From the IMG/VR virus record IMGVR_UViG_3300036832_000786, positions 1 to 64,000 of that record: a DNA stretch of 64,000 nucleotides. One strand, given 5' to 3'. Source of the stretch: a virus. This document shows positions 17,359 to 24,500 of this stretch, in pieces; position 1 is the first letter of the stretch, and each line of letters starts with the position of its first letter. A program made the translations under genes and the position numbers. The notes beneath the pieces were generated by a model that was not told the DNA's origin, searched no databases, and saw only the letters and a list, made by a program, of their open reading frames with translations.

Positions 17359-17545
17359 GTCACTCCTTTTCAATGTTTCCGTCCTGTAGCTGAGTTGGTT
17401 CACTCCATTCATGTGTTTCTTGTTCCAATTGCGTGGGTCACTTCCGGTGGTTGTTTCTGTCTGATGACAGGGTTCACTCTGCACGTTTGTTTCTGTTACC
17501 ACCTCGGGTTCGTTCTCATTCAGTGTTTCTGTCACCGTAGCTGGA
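17359..17545 (-). repeat. Two-part 36-bp repeat array R2 (5 units)
   Basis: Read leftwards, blocks GGAAACA or AGAAACA (plus-strand copies start at 17374, 17414, 17452, 17488 and 17524) each precede a GAGTGAACC-like block. Spacing is 36-40 bp. The last unit gives the ribosome-binding site of the 17356 gene; the first unit lies in the 3' end of the methyltransferase gene. Confidence 0.85.
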
Positions 17546-18391
17546 CTCATTCAGTGCGGTGATTAGGGTAATGTTCTGCAATACACCTAACGCTTGCCAC
17601 GTCAAAAGTGTACTGTGCTCCTTGTCAACCGTGGGGCTGATCGCGGTTTGCAGTGTCACTGCGACGAAGGCGAGTTTAGGGTACCGCTTATGCTGCCGCT
17701 CGACAAGCGGCAGGCCGACCGCCTCACAAAAGGCGAGATAGTTCGCATGGGTAGCGTTGCTCGCGACCGAACCGGGCAGCTTAAGCGCCATCATCCAGGT
17801 GATAAAGTCGAACTCCTGCCCCCAGAAGCCGACCTCGCGTGCCTGGATGTTAGCTTGTAACCGTTGGGTGATGTCGAGTGCTTCACTGTAACCCAGGTAT
17901 GGCCAGATGTCCGCGTAGAGGAAGTCCACCGGGAAGTCCGGCCGGTAACTCATTGCGTCACCCATGACCAGTTCCACCTTGCGAAACCCGATCCATTGGT
18001 GCGGGTCCACCGTCCGCTTCCACAAGTTCACCACGTTCTTGTCCTTTTCCAGGACAATGACGCGGGTCACTTCCGGCTTGCGGATGATGTTGTAGAGGTA
18101 GAACCCCATACCCAGCCCGGCGACGACAACGGTACCCTTCGCCGCCGCGATATGCGGCTGGTGCGACTCGAGTTCCATTGGTGCCAGTGACATCCAGAGC
18201 ATCCAGTTGTTTTCGACCTTCTGCATGAATGTCCAGCCGGGGGGTACAAAGTTGTGCGGACGCCAGTAACCGGTCATTATACCGGAGGCTGGGGTCTTAG
18301 CGCATTTCCATTTGCCGATGCTGACCTCCTTGTAACTCGGTAGAATCGGGTCAGCCCACGGTAGTGGGTAGTGTGGGTATGAGAGTGTCAT
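17516..18391 (-). CDS. SAM-dependent methyltransferase-like protein
   Basis: 291 residues. The core GTVVVAGLGMGFYLYNII is motif I of a class I methyltransferase (Rossmann) fold, VIVLEKDKNVVNLWKRT provides the acidic motif-II residue, and VELVMGDAMSYRP plus VDFLYADIWPYLG give later motifs, as in the spermidine-synthase-like branch. The substrate cannot be told. The last ~11 residues (NESSYGDRNTE) are encoded by the repeat array downstream, so the original C-terminus was probably shorter. It starts with AAGGACACAACG before the ATG. Confidence 0.75.
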   Translation of the reverse strand: MTLSYPHYPLPWADPILPSYKEVSIGKWKCAKTPASGIMTGYWRPHNFVPPGWTFMQKVENNWMLWMSLAPMELESHQPHIAAAKGTVVVAGLGMGFYLYNIIRKPEVTRVIVLEKDKNVVNLWKRTVDPHQWIGFRKVELVMGDAMSYRPDFPVDFLYADIWPYLGYSEALDITQRLQANIQAREVGFWGQEFDFITWMMALKLPGSVASNATHANYLAFCEAVGLPLVERQHKRYPKLAFVAVTLQTAISPTVDKEHSTLLTWQALGVLQNITLITALNESSYGDRNTE

Positions 18392-18411
18392 CGTTGTGTC
18401 CTTCCTAGATA

Positions 18412-18707
18412 AGGTTCACTCCACCAGTTTGTGTCTATTCTGGAGTCAGGGTTCACTCCGTCACTTTGATTCTGTCAGTAGATAGGGTTCACTCTACTTC
18501 ATTGCGTCTGTCTATGGGATGGGTTCGCTCGCCCGTAATGTGTCTGTCGCCGGGGTGGCTCACTCCTCATGTTTGATTCTGTCCGCGTGCTCTGGTTCGT
18601 TCCTCCTGTTTGATTCCGTCTGGGTGGATGACTCGTTCCTGTCGTTTGTGTCTGTCGGAGCGGGTGACTCGTTCTAGCAGTATGTTTCCGGTTCCGCAGG
18701 TTGACTC
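18412..18707 (-). repeat. Two-part 36-bp repeat array R3 (8 units)
   Basis: Eight units read leftwards. On the plus strand the TGTGTCT/TGATTCT/TGTTTCC blocks start at 18430, 18467, 18503, 18539, 18574, 18611, 18647 and 18683, spacing 35-37. Each is paired with a TTCACTC or ACTCGTTC block. It fills the gap between the IS110-like gene and the methyltransferase; I see no gene in it. Confidence 0.9.
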
Positions 18708-18740
18708 ACAAAAATAGCGCCACCGGTTTCCCGATGGCGC
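18708..18740 (-). terminator. Terminator after IS110-like gene
   Basis: Stem GCGCCA(C)CGG / CCG(A)TGGCGC with one mismatch and an A-run on the plus strand, i.e. a U-run in the leftward transcript. Confidence 0.65.
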
Positions 18741-18777
18741 GCTCCGATCACTTGATTCGAGTTCCCATGTTTGGCTC

Positions 18778-19899
18778 TTATGCCGCTTTCTTGCGCGGGA
18801 TCGGGCACGGGATGTAGTGACCGTGCTCTAGTATCGCGATGGCGTAGGGTGCCGGTGCTTCCTTGCCCCAATGGCGGAAGTACCATTCTTCGTGAAGGTG
18901 ACTGAGGAAAATCTTCACCGTGTAGCGCCGGGCCATCGCGTCGACATGGGCCGGTGGCAGGATACCTTTGCTGTAGGCCGCATAGGCGTCGGTCTTCTTG
19001 TCGACAGTGTCCTTGCGCTTCGCCGCGACCTCACGGAACTCACCGCGCTCGTTGCGGTTGACTTCGCGCTCCTTGCGACGGCGGTACATCTGTCCGTAGA
19101 AGCACTCTTCGTCGTTACTGAACATCATAAACGAGTGACCGGCTTTCCAGCACAGGGTTTTGAAGCTGGCGTTCCACGGACGCTTCTCACCCTTTTTCCA
19201 CGGGCGGTTACCGGAGTAGGCACGGATGCTGCGATCGACACCGATGATCTGCGGGTTACTGGCGATGATCGCCGGGTGTGCCGCCTCCGAATCGACCACC
19301 ACCTGGAAAAACGCGTGGAAGTGACCATCGGGGTAGAGGTAGGTTGCCTCGTAAGGCGGCTCCAGTGTCAGGTGCGGGATGACACCTTCCGGGATCGGCT
19401 CGCGGTACGCCACCTTGTAGATCGCGCGCTTAAGCTCGGTGTCGGTTTCCGGCCCGGCGATCCCGGCGTAGCTGTATATGTGACCAACGGTCGGGCACCG
19501 CTCGATCTTTATGTGCGCGAGTAACCCGGCAGAGATCACCGGGCCGATGCCGTACACCTGTCGCATCCATTCACCCATCATGTGATTCTGGGTGTAGATG
19601 TCGAGTGCGGCCTTGATCTGACTCTCCAGGACCGCGTTCTGGGTCCGCAGCCAAGTGATAATTTCGTGCGGTTCACCGGACTTGGCGAGTGCCCGTTCCT
19701 GACCGGCGGCGCGTTTACGGTTTTCTTGCAATTGGTAGTAGGCGTCTACCAGGAACCGAGATTCGTTGTCACCGAGTGTCGCCGCCCCGCGTCGTAAGTC
19801 ACGGGTCAGGCGGTTTACGGGGTTCAATTCCAGGTCGGCGTCTTCGCGGGCGCAGCCCTTCGGCCACGGACACGCGTGCAGCGTGCTCGTATCACTCAT
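18778..19899 (-). CDS. IS110-like transposase C-terminal (HhH) domain protein
   Basis: 373 residues from the ATG preceded by AAAAGGAAAC (a GTG/ATG nine codons upstream is weaker). Residues 115-130 (VYGIGPVISAGLLAHI) are the helix-hairpin-helix of the Transposase_20 (IS116/IS110/IS902 C-terminal) domain; later FKTLCWKAGHSFMMF, YRRRKEREVN and AMARRYTVKIFLSHLHEEW match the rest of that domain. The N-terminal DEDD RuvC-like nuclease of IS110 is not visible, and no inverted repeats flank the gene. It may be a domesticated DNA-binding relative rather than an active transposase. Confidence 0.7.
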   Translation of the reverse strand: MSDTSTLHACPWPKGCAREDADLELNPVNRLTRDLRRGAATLGDNESRFLVDAYYQLQENRKRAAGQERALAKSGEPHEIITWLRTQNAVLESQIKAALDIYTQNHMMGEWMRQVYGIGPVISAGLLAHIKIERCPTVGHIYSYAGIAGPETDTELKRAIYKVAYREPIPEGVIPHLTLEPPYEATYLYPDGHFHAFFQVVVDSEAAHPAIIASNPQIIGVDRSIRAYSGNRPWKKGEKRPWNASFKTLCWKAGHSFMMFSNDEECFYGQMYRRRKEREVNRNERGEFREVAAKRKDTVDKKTDAYAAYSKGILPPAHVDAMARRYTVKIFLSHLHEEWYFRHWGKEAPAPYAIAILEHGHYIPCPIPRKKAA

Positions 19900-19946
19900 C
19901 GGGTATGTTTCCTTTTCTAGCCACAATGGCTCCTACCCTACTACCG

Positions 19947-19979
19947 CAAAAATCCCGGCAGGGTCAACCCCTGCCGGGA
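19947..19979 (-). terminator. Rho-independent terminator
   Basis: Stem TCCCGGCAGGG / CCCTGCCGGGA with an A-run on the plus strand, just after the stop of the 19983 gene. Confidence 0.8.
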
Positions 19980-19982
19980 GAG

Positions 19983-20126
19983 TTAATGGCCAGCGCACGA
20001 TCCGATGAGCGCCAGGACGAGGAACAGGACGATGAGGCACCCGCAACCGTCACTAATGGCGCGCCCACTGCCCATGATCGCGTGGGCAATGAGCACGCCA
20101 AGGATGACGATCAGTAACAGGTGCAT
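19983..20126 (-). CDS. Small two-helix membrane protein
   Basis: 47 residues from the ATG next to the stop of the upstream gene. Two hydrophobic helices (HLLLIVILGVLIAHAIMG and CGCLIVLFLVLALIGSC) flank a short loop. Four cysteines/glycines cluster at the second helix. Function unknown; one of several tiny membrane proteins in this phage. Confidence 0.55.
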   Translation of the reverse strand: MHLLLIVILGVLIAHAIMGSGRAISDGCGCLIVLFLVLALIGSCAGH

Positions 20127-20127
20127 G

Positions 20128-20595
20128 CTACTGCGGCTGGATGATACCGTCGAGCATTGGCCCAACGGCATCGTCCATCCGTGTCATGGGTTCCAGAGCG
20201 ATCACCCGGTTGTTCATACCGGGTGACAGATCACGGACCATGTGTAGCAGGACCGCTTTGCTGGTGGTGGTGTCACTCCCGGAGATGTTGACGATCTCGA
20301 TACGATCGGGAGCCTCACTCGGTCGTGGACCGTCTGTACCGACCAGCCGTGTCACCGTCCACCCCTCGCTGACAAAGCAGAAGGCGCGGCACTTCATCTC
20401 GCGTGCCTTTTGCTTCACTGCCGCGAACGCCATCTGTTTTTGCAGATCGTTTTCCCACGGACAGCCGATGACGAGTGACGAACCGTCCGCACCGATCAGG
20501 TGGTAGGTCGGCATAAGAAACTTGTGCCGTTCCTCCAACAGTATCTTGCGGGCGAACTCCTCACCGAGTTGCAGAAGAGTGTCGAGTTCGGCCAT
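20128..20595 (-). CDS. Conserved phage protein of unknown role
   Basis: 155 residues, with GAGAGGTGA before the ATG. Helical N-terminus (TLLQLGEEFARKILLEERHK), a central beta region (TYHLIGADGSSLVIGCPWEN, AFCFVSEGWTV) and a C-terminal segment ending with MLDGIIQPQ. Reads as a compact soluble alpha/beta protein. Family not recognised. Confidence 0.65.
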   Translation of the reverse strand: MAELDTLLQLGEEFARKILLEERHKFLMPTYHLIGADGSSLVIGCPWENDLQKQMAFAAVKQKAREMKCRAFCFVSEGWTVTRLVGTDGPRPSEAPDRIEIVNISGSDTTTSKAVLLHMVRDLSPGMNNRVIALEPMTRMDDAVGPMLDGIIQPQ

Positions 20596-20598
20596 TGG

Positions 20599-20868
20599 TC
20601 ACCTCTCAGCCTGGGCGAGGATGCCCTGCGCGATTTGCTCCAGTTCCTCCATCACCACTTCGATCGCGGCGACACGGACGCGGTGTTGCTCGCGCGCCAC
20701 CGGCCCGGCGTCAGGACTGATGACGTAGTAGTCACGATCGTGTGGCGTGGCATCCGCCATCATGTTGAGCGCGCCACGCAGTGCCCCACGCGCCTGGGCG
20801 ATTTGCTTCAACAGTGCCGCTGCGCTGGTACCGTTGAGGTGCACGCGCGGGATCATTAGCTCAGTCAT
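20599..20868 (-). CDS. Small helical protein
   Basis: 89 residues, GGAGGG before the ATG. Mostly helical (AAALLKQIAQARGALRGAL, VRVAAIEVVMEELEQIAQG). It is co-transcribed with its neighbours at 3-10 bp spacing. Unknown function. Confidence 0.6.
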   Translation of the reverse strand: MTELMIPRVHLNGTSAAALLKQIAQARGALRGALNMMADATPHDRDYYVISPDAGPVAREQHRVRVAAIEVVMEELEQIAQGILAQAER

Positions 20869-20878
20869 GTTACCCTCC

Positions 20879-21145
20879 TCATTTTGCGAGTTTTACGACG
20901 ACGACAGCGATTGCTGCGGCGACCGCTGTTGTAAGTACTGTGTTGGTAGTCACCGCAATGATTAATTGCAGCCAGGGGAACCACCATCGTTCGCGGTCAA
21001 GCTTGCGTTCCTCAGTGTAAAATTTGAGCGCCTCGGCGCGCAACTTTGACTCTTCGGCGGCAAGTTTGTGAGACTCGGCCAACGCCTGATCGATACGAGC
21101 GACCTGTTCCCTGATGTAGAGTTCTTCGTGCGGATTATCCGCCAT
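20879..21145 (-). CDS. Coiled-coil protein with C-terminal membrane anchor
   Basis: 88 residues. Residues 10-50 form an acidic/basic coiled coil (REQVARIDQALAESHKLAAE, SKLRAEALKFYTEERKL). The last ~35 residues are one long hydrophobic segment (WFPWLQLIIAVTTNTVLTTA, VAAAIAVVVVKLAK). Tail-anchored topology. A GTGAC-CTAG-GTCAC box and GAGAGGAG site lie directly upstream. Confidence 0.65.
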   Translation of the reverse strand: MADNPHEELYIREQVARIDQALAESHKLAAEESKLRAEALKFYTEERKLDRERWWFPWLQLIIAVTTNTVLTTAVAAAIAVVVVKLAK

Positions 21146-21159
21146 GCGTTCTCCTCTCC

Positions 21160-21178
21160 GTGACCCCTAGTTGGTCAC
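21160..21178 (-). promoter_or_regulatory. Palindromic CTAG box 1
   Basis: GTGACC-CCTAGTTG-GTCAC, 14 nt before the start codon at 21145, between the preceding terminator and the Shine-Dalgarno. One of eight copies. Confidence 0.7.
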
Positions 21179-21180
21179 GC

Positions 21181-21213
21181 AAAAAGAAACCCCCGGCATC
21201 GCTGCCGGGGGTT
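21181..21213 (-). terminator. Rho-independent terminator
   Basis: Perfect 11-bp stem AACCCCCGGCA / TGCCGGGGGTT followed by a U-run on the minus strand; ends the 21235 gene. Confidence 0.85.
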
Positions 21214-21234
21214 ACCTCTACCACAGTCACGCAG

Positions 21235-21618
21235 TTACATCGAGTCGGCTTCCTGCGGGGCGTTTTCCAAAGCCTCAACATGTTCGAATTCCGGCGCGTC
21301 CGGTATTTCGGGAACCTCGACCTCGTCCAGTTCCAGCCCTTCCCATTCATCGATCCACGACTGGTACTGTTGACCGGCGTCACCCTCCTGCCACTTGTCG
21401 GAACGCTCGCCCTGGTAGTCAGTCATCTCGTTGACGATACCGTCACGCCATTCGATGACATTGGTAAGGGCACCGTTGTACTCACCAATGGCTTCGGCGA
21501 GTTCACCATGTGCCAGTTCAAACCTTTCCCAGGCTGCCTCGATCTCGATCTTCTTGTCAGCGAGCATGGCGATGTGGGCGCTAAGCTCGTTCTGTTGTGT
21601 CTTGTTTAACCGCTTCAT
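21235..21618 (-). CDS. Acidic helical protein
   Basis: 127 residues from the ATG with GGAAGGAG before it. N-terminal two thirds are helical (NELSAHIAMLADKKIEIEAAW, GELAEAIGEYNGALTNVIEW); the tail is strongly acidic (EGLELDEVEVPEIPDAPEFE). It might be a DNA mimic or an inhibitor, but only its charge suggests this. It stands alone between a box and a terminator. Confidence 0.6.
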   Translation of the reverse strand: MKRLNKTQQNELSAHIAMLADKKIEIEAAWERFELAHGELAEAIGEYNGALTNVIEWRDGIVNEMTDYQGERSDKWQEGDAGQQYQSWIDEWEGLELDEVEVPEIPDAPEFEHVEALENAPQEADSM

Positions 21619-21632
21619 CGTTACTCCTTCCA

Positions 21633-21648
21633 GTGACCCTAGTGTCAC
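21633..21648 (-). promoter_or_regulatory. Palindromic CTAG box 2
   Basis: GTGAC-CCTAGT-GTCAC, 14 nt upstream of the start at 21618 and four bases from the terminator stem. Confidence 0.7.
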
Positions 21649-21652
21649 ACAC

Positions 21653-21688
21653 AAAGTAACCCGGTCACCGAAGTGACCGGGTTACTTT
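21653..21688 (-). terminator. Long perfect terminator hairpin
   Basis: 16-bp perfect stem AAAGTAACCCGGTCAC / GTGACCGGGTTACTTT with a CGAA loop. The stem end repeats the GTGAC half-site of the adjacent box. Confidence 0.8.
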
Positions 21689-21942
21689 TAGCATACCGGG
21701 GGTAGCGGCGCTAGGGCGTTTTGTTCCCAGCGCACGATGTTACGGAACTTCGTCGTGACCATGATCGCGGTAGTACCGTCACGCGGTAATTTGCGTTCGC
21801 AGAGCCTTCCGTGCGCGAAGTAGCGGACAAAAACATGCGGCCGATCGGTCCACGCCTTGTGGATGCGATATTCACCGTCGTGCCAGTTGATGATGCCGTC
21901 ATCGCGCCACCCTTCATTGATCATTCTCTGGTGTTGGTTCAC
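21688..21942 (-). CDS. Small basic protein
   Basis: 84 residues if the GTG at 21942 is used (GAGGAGG just before it); the ATG at 21924 (INEGWRDDGI) is the alternative. Tryptophan-rich N-terminus (EGWRDDGIINWHDGEYRIHK) and a basic middle. It overlaps the end of the upstream gene, so translation is coupled. Unknown function. Confidence 0.55.
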   Translation of the reverse strand: MNQHQRMINEGWRDDGIINWHDGEYRIHKAWTDRPHVFVRYFAHGRLCERKLPRDGTTAIMVTTKFRNIVRWEQNALAPLPPVC

Positions 21943-22120
21943 TGCCTCCTCCTCGCTTGATCACCTCGGTGGTGATGTCGAATTTCGACAGCCGTACCCG
22001 TTTCATGTCGGGGTAAACGGTCCACGCCAGATTTAGGTACACCATCGCCTCCTCCCGGCTGTTGAACGTGCGTTCCGCAGCCGGGATGTTTTTGTCGGTC
22101 AGTCGCCATTTAGTGATCAT
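21914..22120 (-). CDS. Small protein of unknown role
   Basis: 68 residues from ATG at 22118-22120, behind GGGAGGAGG. Sequence (WRLTDKNIPAAERTFNSREE, MVYLNLAWTVYPDMKRVRL, FDITTEVIKRGGG) reads as a small alpha/beta protein. It overlaps both neighbours by 11-29 bases, typical of this compressed operon. Confidence 0.6.
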   Translation of the reverse strand: MITKWRLTDKNIPAAERTFNSREEAMVYLNLAWTVYPDMKRVRLSKFDITTEVIKRGGGSEPTPENDQ

Positions 22121-22298
22121 GCCTCCTCCCAATGAATCGAGCGGTACCGACCCGGTTACCGTTGATGTCAAAGATCGGCCACGGTGGCGGTTCGTGCTCG
22201 ATTTGATCGGCCAGTTTGCGCAGCAAGCTCGCAACCTCGGCTTCCGGTATCGGCTCAAAGGCCGAGTTGTCACAGTCGATTTCAAGCGTGAATTTCAT
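22110..22298 (-). CDS. Small conserved phage protein
   Basis: 62 residues from the ATG behind GGAGGACGACG. The pattern KFTLEIDCDNSAFEPIPEAE, VASLLRKLADQIE, IFDINGNRVGTARF is common in alphaproteobacterial phages and prophages: one strand, one helix and a DINGNRVG hairpin. No function is known for it. Confidence 0.7.
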   Translation of the reverse strand: MKFTLEIDCDNSAFEPIPEAEVASLLRKLADQIEHEPPPWPIFDINGNRVGTARFIGRRHDH

Positions 22299-22308
22299 CG
22301 TCGTCCTC

Positions 22309-22386
22309 CTAGTGGAACATACCATTGAACAGGTACAAGGCGATGGCCAAAGGTATCGCCATGAATATAAGGTTCGTCGCGGTCAT
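22309..22386 (-). CDS. 25-residue membrane peptide
   Basis: A tiny frame with GAGAGG before its ATG. Nearly the whole product (NLIFMAIPLAIALYLFNGMF) is one hydrophobic helix. It directly follows a terminator and precedes the 22298 gene by 10 bases. It may be a real single-pass peptide or a leader; conservation would decide. Confidence 0.45.
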   Translation of the reverse strand: MTATNLIFMAIPLAIALYLFNGMFH

Positions 22387-22420
22387 TTTGTCCTCTCGGT
22401 ATCCAGCGGATTGCTGACAC

Positions 22421-22455
22421 CAAAAGGAAACCCCGCCAGTTGCCCGGCGGGGTTT
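22421..22455 (-). terminator. Rho-independent terminator
   Basis: Stem AAACCCCGCC / GGCGGGGTTT with a U-run on the minus strand, after the 22461 gene. Confidence 0.8.
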
Positions 22456-22460
22456 GAGTG

Positions 22461-22865
22461 TTAGCGCCATTCCCGATGAACGCTTTCCTCTTCGCATACC
22501 CATTTATTGTGCGGGATCGCGGGTTCGGCGTGACAGTGATTTTCGACCCAGATTCCGGCTGAACTGTTACCGTCACCTCCCATGTGTCGATAGTCGCCGA
22601 TGATCAAATCCATCGCCGCGTCGTAACGCTCTTCCGGTACCTTACAGGTGTGGATAACATCGTCGGTTTGCTGCGGTTTGTGGTTCCAGAAGTGGATACA
22701 TTCCCATTCTTTGTAGACAAGTCCCTGGTAGAGTTCTACCGGTGCCTTCTGGCCGGGCGCGTCCAATGCGCACAACTGTCCGGGATTAGCTACGCTGCAC
22801 ATTACAGCATGGGCGGGGGACAGCGTCATCAGGGTGAGCGCGATCCCGGTAATGAGTGACTTCAT
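22461..22865 (-). CDS. Secreted Cys-containing protein
   Basis: 134 residues. The N-terminus KSLITGIALTLMTLSPAHA is a classical signal peptide with an AHA cleavage site. The mature part has six cysteines, an FWNHKP phrase (FWNH also occurs at 23726), and no membrane helix, so it should be periplasmic with disulfides. Likely a moron or superinfection-related envelope protein (inference). Confidence 0.65.
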   Translation of the reverse strand: MKSLITGIALTLMTLSPAHAVMCSVANPGQLCALDAPGQKAPVELYQGLVYKEWECIHFWNHKPQQTDDVIHTCKVPEERYDAAMDLIIGDYRHMGGDGNSSAGIWVENHCHAEPAIPHNKWVCEEESVHREWR

Positions 22866-22879
22866 CGTTGCTCCTTTCA

Positions 22880-22895
22880 GTGACCCTAGCGTCAC
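22880..22895 (-). promoter_or_regulatory. Palindromic CTAG box 3
   Basis: GTGAC-CCTAGC-GTCAC, 14 nt before the start codon at 22865, directly after a terminator. Confidence 0.7.
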
Positions 22896-22900
22896 ACCAA

Positions 22901-22933
22901 AAGGAAACCCCCGGCGTCACTGCCGGGGGTTTT
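22901..22933 (-). terminator. Rho-independent terminator
   Basis: Stem AAACCCCCGGC / GCCGGGGGTTT, U-run on the minus strand; ends the 22948 gene. Confidence 0.8.
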
Positions 22934-22947
22934 GGGTAGTGGGTTTG

Positions 22948-23199
22948 TTACACCTCCTTCTGAAGCTTAAACAGCCGCGCGGCATCCTGTGGCCGCAGCC
23001 CGACACAGTGGTCGAGCGGGATGTCATTACGGTGGATTGTGTGATCCTCGTAAATGGTGACACCCTCCATGACCCGTCCTTTGGGGGTCACCCGGTTTAT
23101 CTGGCACGGCAGATCGAACCGCTCGTTCGATCGGCGTACCCGAAGGTTGGGTGACTCACTGGCAGCGGCAATCAGCCGCTTCACTGTCCATACTTTCAT
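22948..23199 (-). CDS. Small basic protein
   Basis: 83 residues, coupled to the upstream gene by an ATGA overlap. Sequence (VKRLIAAASESPNLRVRR, RVMEGVTIYEDHTIHRND, GLRPQDAARLFKLQKEV) is alpha/beta and basic. Family not recognised. Confidence 0.6.
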   Translation of the reverse strand: MKVWTVKRLIAAASESPNLRVRRSNERFDLPCQINRVTPKGRVMEGVTIYEDHTIHRNDIPLDHCVGLRPQDAARLFKLQKEV

Positions 23200-23438
23200 G
23201 ACCGTACTCTTTCCAGTTTCTCGGTTTTCAGGTTGAGCTTGGCGGGTCTGGTTCTGAACTCACCCACCTGTACATACACCGGGTACAACCGGTTACCGTG
23301 GTCATCGACTTCGTAGAACCACTGGATGATGTCATCCACAAGGTTCCCCCATTCCGCCCAGACGTGGACCCAAGGTTCACCTTCGGGTTTGTAAGTGAGC
23401 CGACAATACTGTTGTCCGTTTTCCAGATACCGTTTCAC
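23196..23438 (-). CDS. Small aromatic protein, GTG start
   Basis: 80 residues from a GTG with GGAAGGAGG at good spacing. Tryptophan/tyrosine-rich (YCRLTYKPEGEPWVHVWAEW, IIQWFYEVDDHG). A CTAG box lies 14 nt upstream. Unknown function. Confidence 0.6.
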   Translation of the reverse strand: MKRYLENGQQYCRLTYKPEGEPWVHVWAEWGNLVDDIIQWFYEVDDHGNRLYPVYVQVGEFRTRPAKLNLKTEKLERVRS

Positions 23439-23452
23439 GGTACCTCCTTCCT

Positions 23453-23470
23453 GTGACGCTAGCTCGTCAC
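23453..23470 (-). promoter_or_regulatory. Palindromic CTAG box 4
   Basis: GTGACGCTAGCTCGTCAC, an 18-bp near-perfect palindrome, 14 nt upstream of the GTG start at 23438. Confidence 0.7.
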
Positions 23471-23471
23471 A

Positions 23472-23514
23472 CACTAACACAAAACCCGGCGAGCCGAAGC
23501 CCGCCGGGTTAGTG
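23472..23514 (-). terminator. Terminator hairpin
   Basis: Stem AACCCGGCG / CGCCGGGTT, extended by CACTAA / TTAGTG. It follows the stop of the 23515 gene immediately. Confidence 0.75.
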
Positions 23515-23724
23515 CTACTTGAACATGTGTAAAGCGGCCAGGACACTGATCGCGACGCCGATGACACTCGCCATACCGAAGACCACGACGATGATGCCGG
23601 TGAACATGGTCATGAGTGACGGTTTACTGTCGATCTTGGCTTCGAGGCGAATGATGTCGATGTGTAACTCAGTACGCATCGACATCAGATCGTTGTGTAG
23701 TGTGTCTAGTGTTACCTCGGCCAT
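23515..23724 (-). CDS. Small tail-anchored membrane protein
   Basis: 69 residues from the ATG just after the upstream stop (TGACATG). A short helix (LMSMRTELHIDIIRLEAKID) precedes a long C-terminal hydrophobic segment (MFTGIIVVVFGMASVIGVAI). Topology resembles phage membrane-stress or superinfection proteins; function unknown. Confidence 0.6.
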   Translation of the reverse strand: MAEVTLDTLHNDLMSMRTELHIDIIRLEAKIDSKPSLMTMFTGIIVVVFGMASVIGVAISVLAALHMFK

Positions 23725-23725
23725 G

Positions 23726-24202
23726 TCACTCCTCCATCTTCCGCTGACACTCTGGTCCGATGCCAATTTCGACACTCGACGGGACCGTTAAAGTTCTGCC
23801 ACACCGGCCACATTTTCCAGCATGACGGACCACCATATCGGTCGGGAGGTGACCGCGCTCGACATGGTTCCAGAAGTAGACAAAGCCTTTGACGCAGGGT
23901 GCATCGGCCTTGAACTTCGCCTTGGCGGTCTGCCGGAACAGGCAGCCGTTTAGCCGGGTTTCGATCAGCCCGATGTAGTTGTAGTCACTGTCGTTGTCGG
24001 GACCGCTCAGGACACCGACAAACCAGCGGTTTGCCGGTTCACCGTTGTCGTCCTTGGCGCGTGCCACTTTGTAGGTGAAGTGTTTCCCGGTGCGGCGCGA
24101 CTCGAGAGTGATCGTCGCGTTACCGGCAGTGGTGTACGAGGCAGCGTCAGCGGCATCGGTGAAACCGTTGACGTTGACCAAGCCGTTGTCATCGTGTGTC
24201 AT
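23726..24202 (-). CDS. DUF6011-type zinc-ribbon protein
   Basis: 158 residues. The C-terminus CGRCGRTLTVPSSVEIGIG then PEC is the four-cysteine motif of DUF6011, found in many phage accessory proteins. The N-terminal half is beta-rich (ATITLESRRTGKHFTYKVAR, NRWFVGVLSGPDNDSDYNY). The domain probably binds zinc and nucleic acid or protein; no activity is established. Confidence 0.75.
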   Translation of the reverse strand: MTHDDNGLVNVNGFTDAADAASYTTAGNATITLESRRTGKHFTYKVARAKDDNGEPANRWFVGVLSGPDNDSDYNYIGLIETRLNGCLFRQTAKAKFKADAPCVKGFVYFWNHVERGHLPTDMVVRHAGKCGRCGRTLTVPSSVEIGIGPECQRKMEE

Positions 24203-24236
24203 CGTTAAGGTTCCTTCCTAGAATAAGGATCACACA

Positions 24237-24271
24237 TAAAGAAAACCCCCGGCTCTTGCAAGCCGGGGGTT
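24237..24271 (-). terminator. Rho-independent terminator
   Basis: Perfect stem AACCCCCGGCT / AGCCGGGGGTT with U-run on the minus strand, after the 24276 gene. Confidence 0.85.
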
Positions 24272-24275
24272 CCTT

Positions 24276-24491
24276 TTAAGCCTTCAGGATGACAAAATCC
24301 TCCAGGCGGTTGTAGCGGATGCGGACATGCTGGCCGGTCCAGTCACCTTTGCTGGTGTACTTGCCGTCCCAGCGGTTACCGATGTCGGCGATGAGGAAGT
24401 CCTTATTGGCGTTCCAGTCCTTTTTGACCGCTTCCTCGTCTTTGTAGTCACGCCCGTAGGCGGGAACCAAGTTCACGGCGTATGTGGGCAT
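24276..24491 (-). CDS. Small conserved phage protein
   Basis: 71 residues (YAVNLVPAYGRDYKDEEAVK, WNANKDFLIADIGNRWDGKY, VRIRYNRLEDFVIL). Beta-strand alternation suggests a small barrel. GGAGGTAAC before the ATG. It resembles small proteins common in proteobacterial phages; no function known. Confidence 0.65.
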   Translation of the reverse strand: MPTYAVNLVPAYGRDYKDEEAVKKDWNANKDFLIADIGNRWDGKYTSKGDWTGQHVRIRYNRLEDFVILKA

Positions 24492-24500
24492 TGTTACCTC

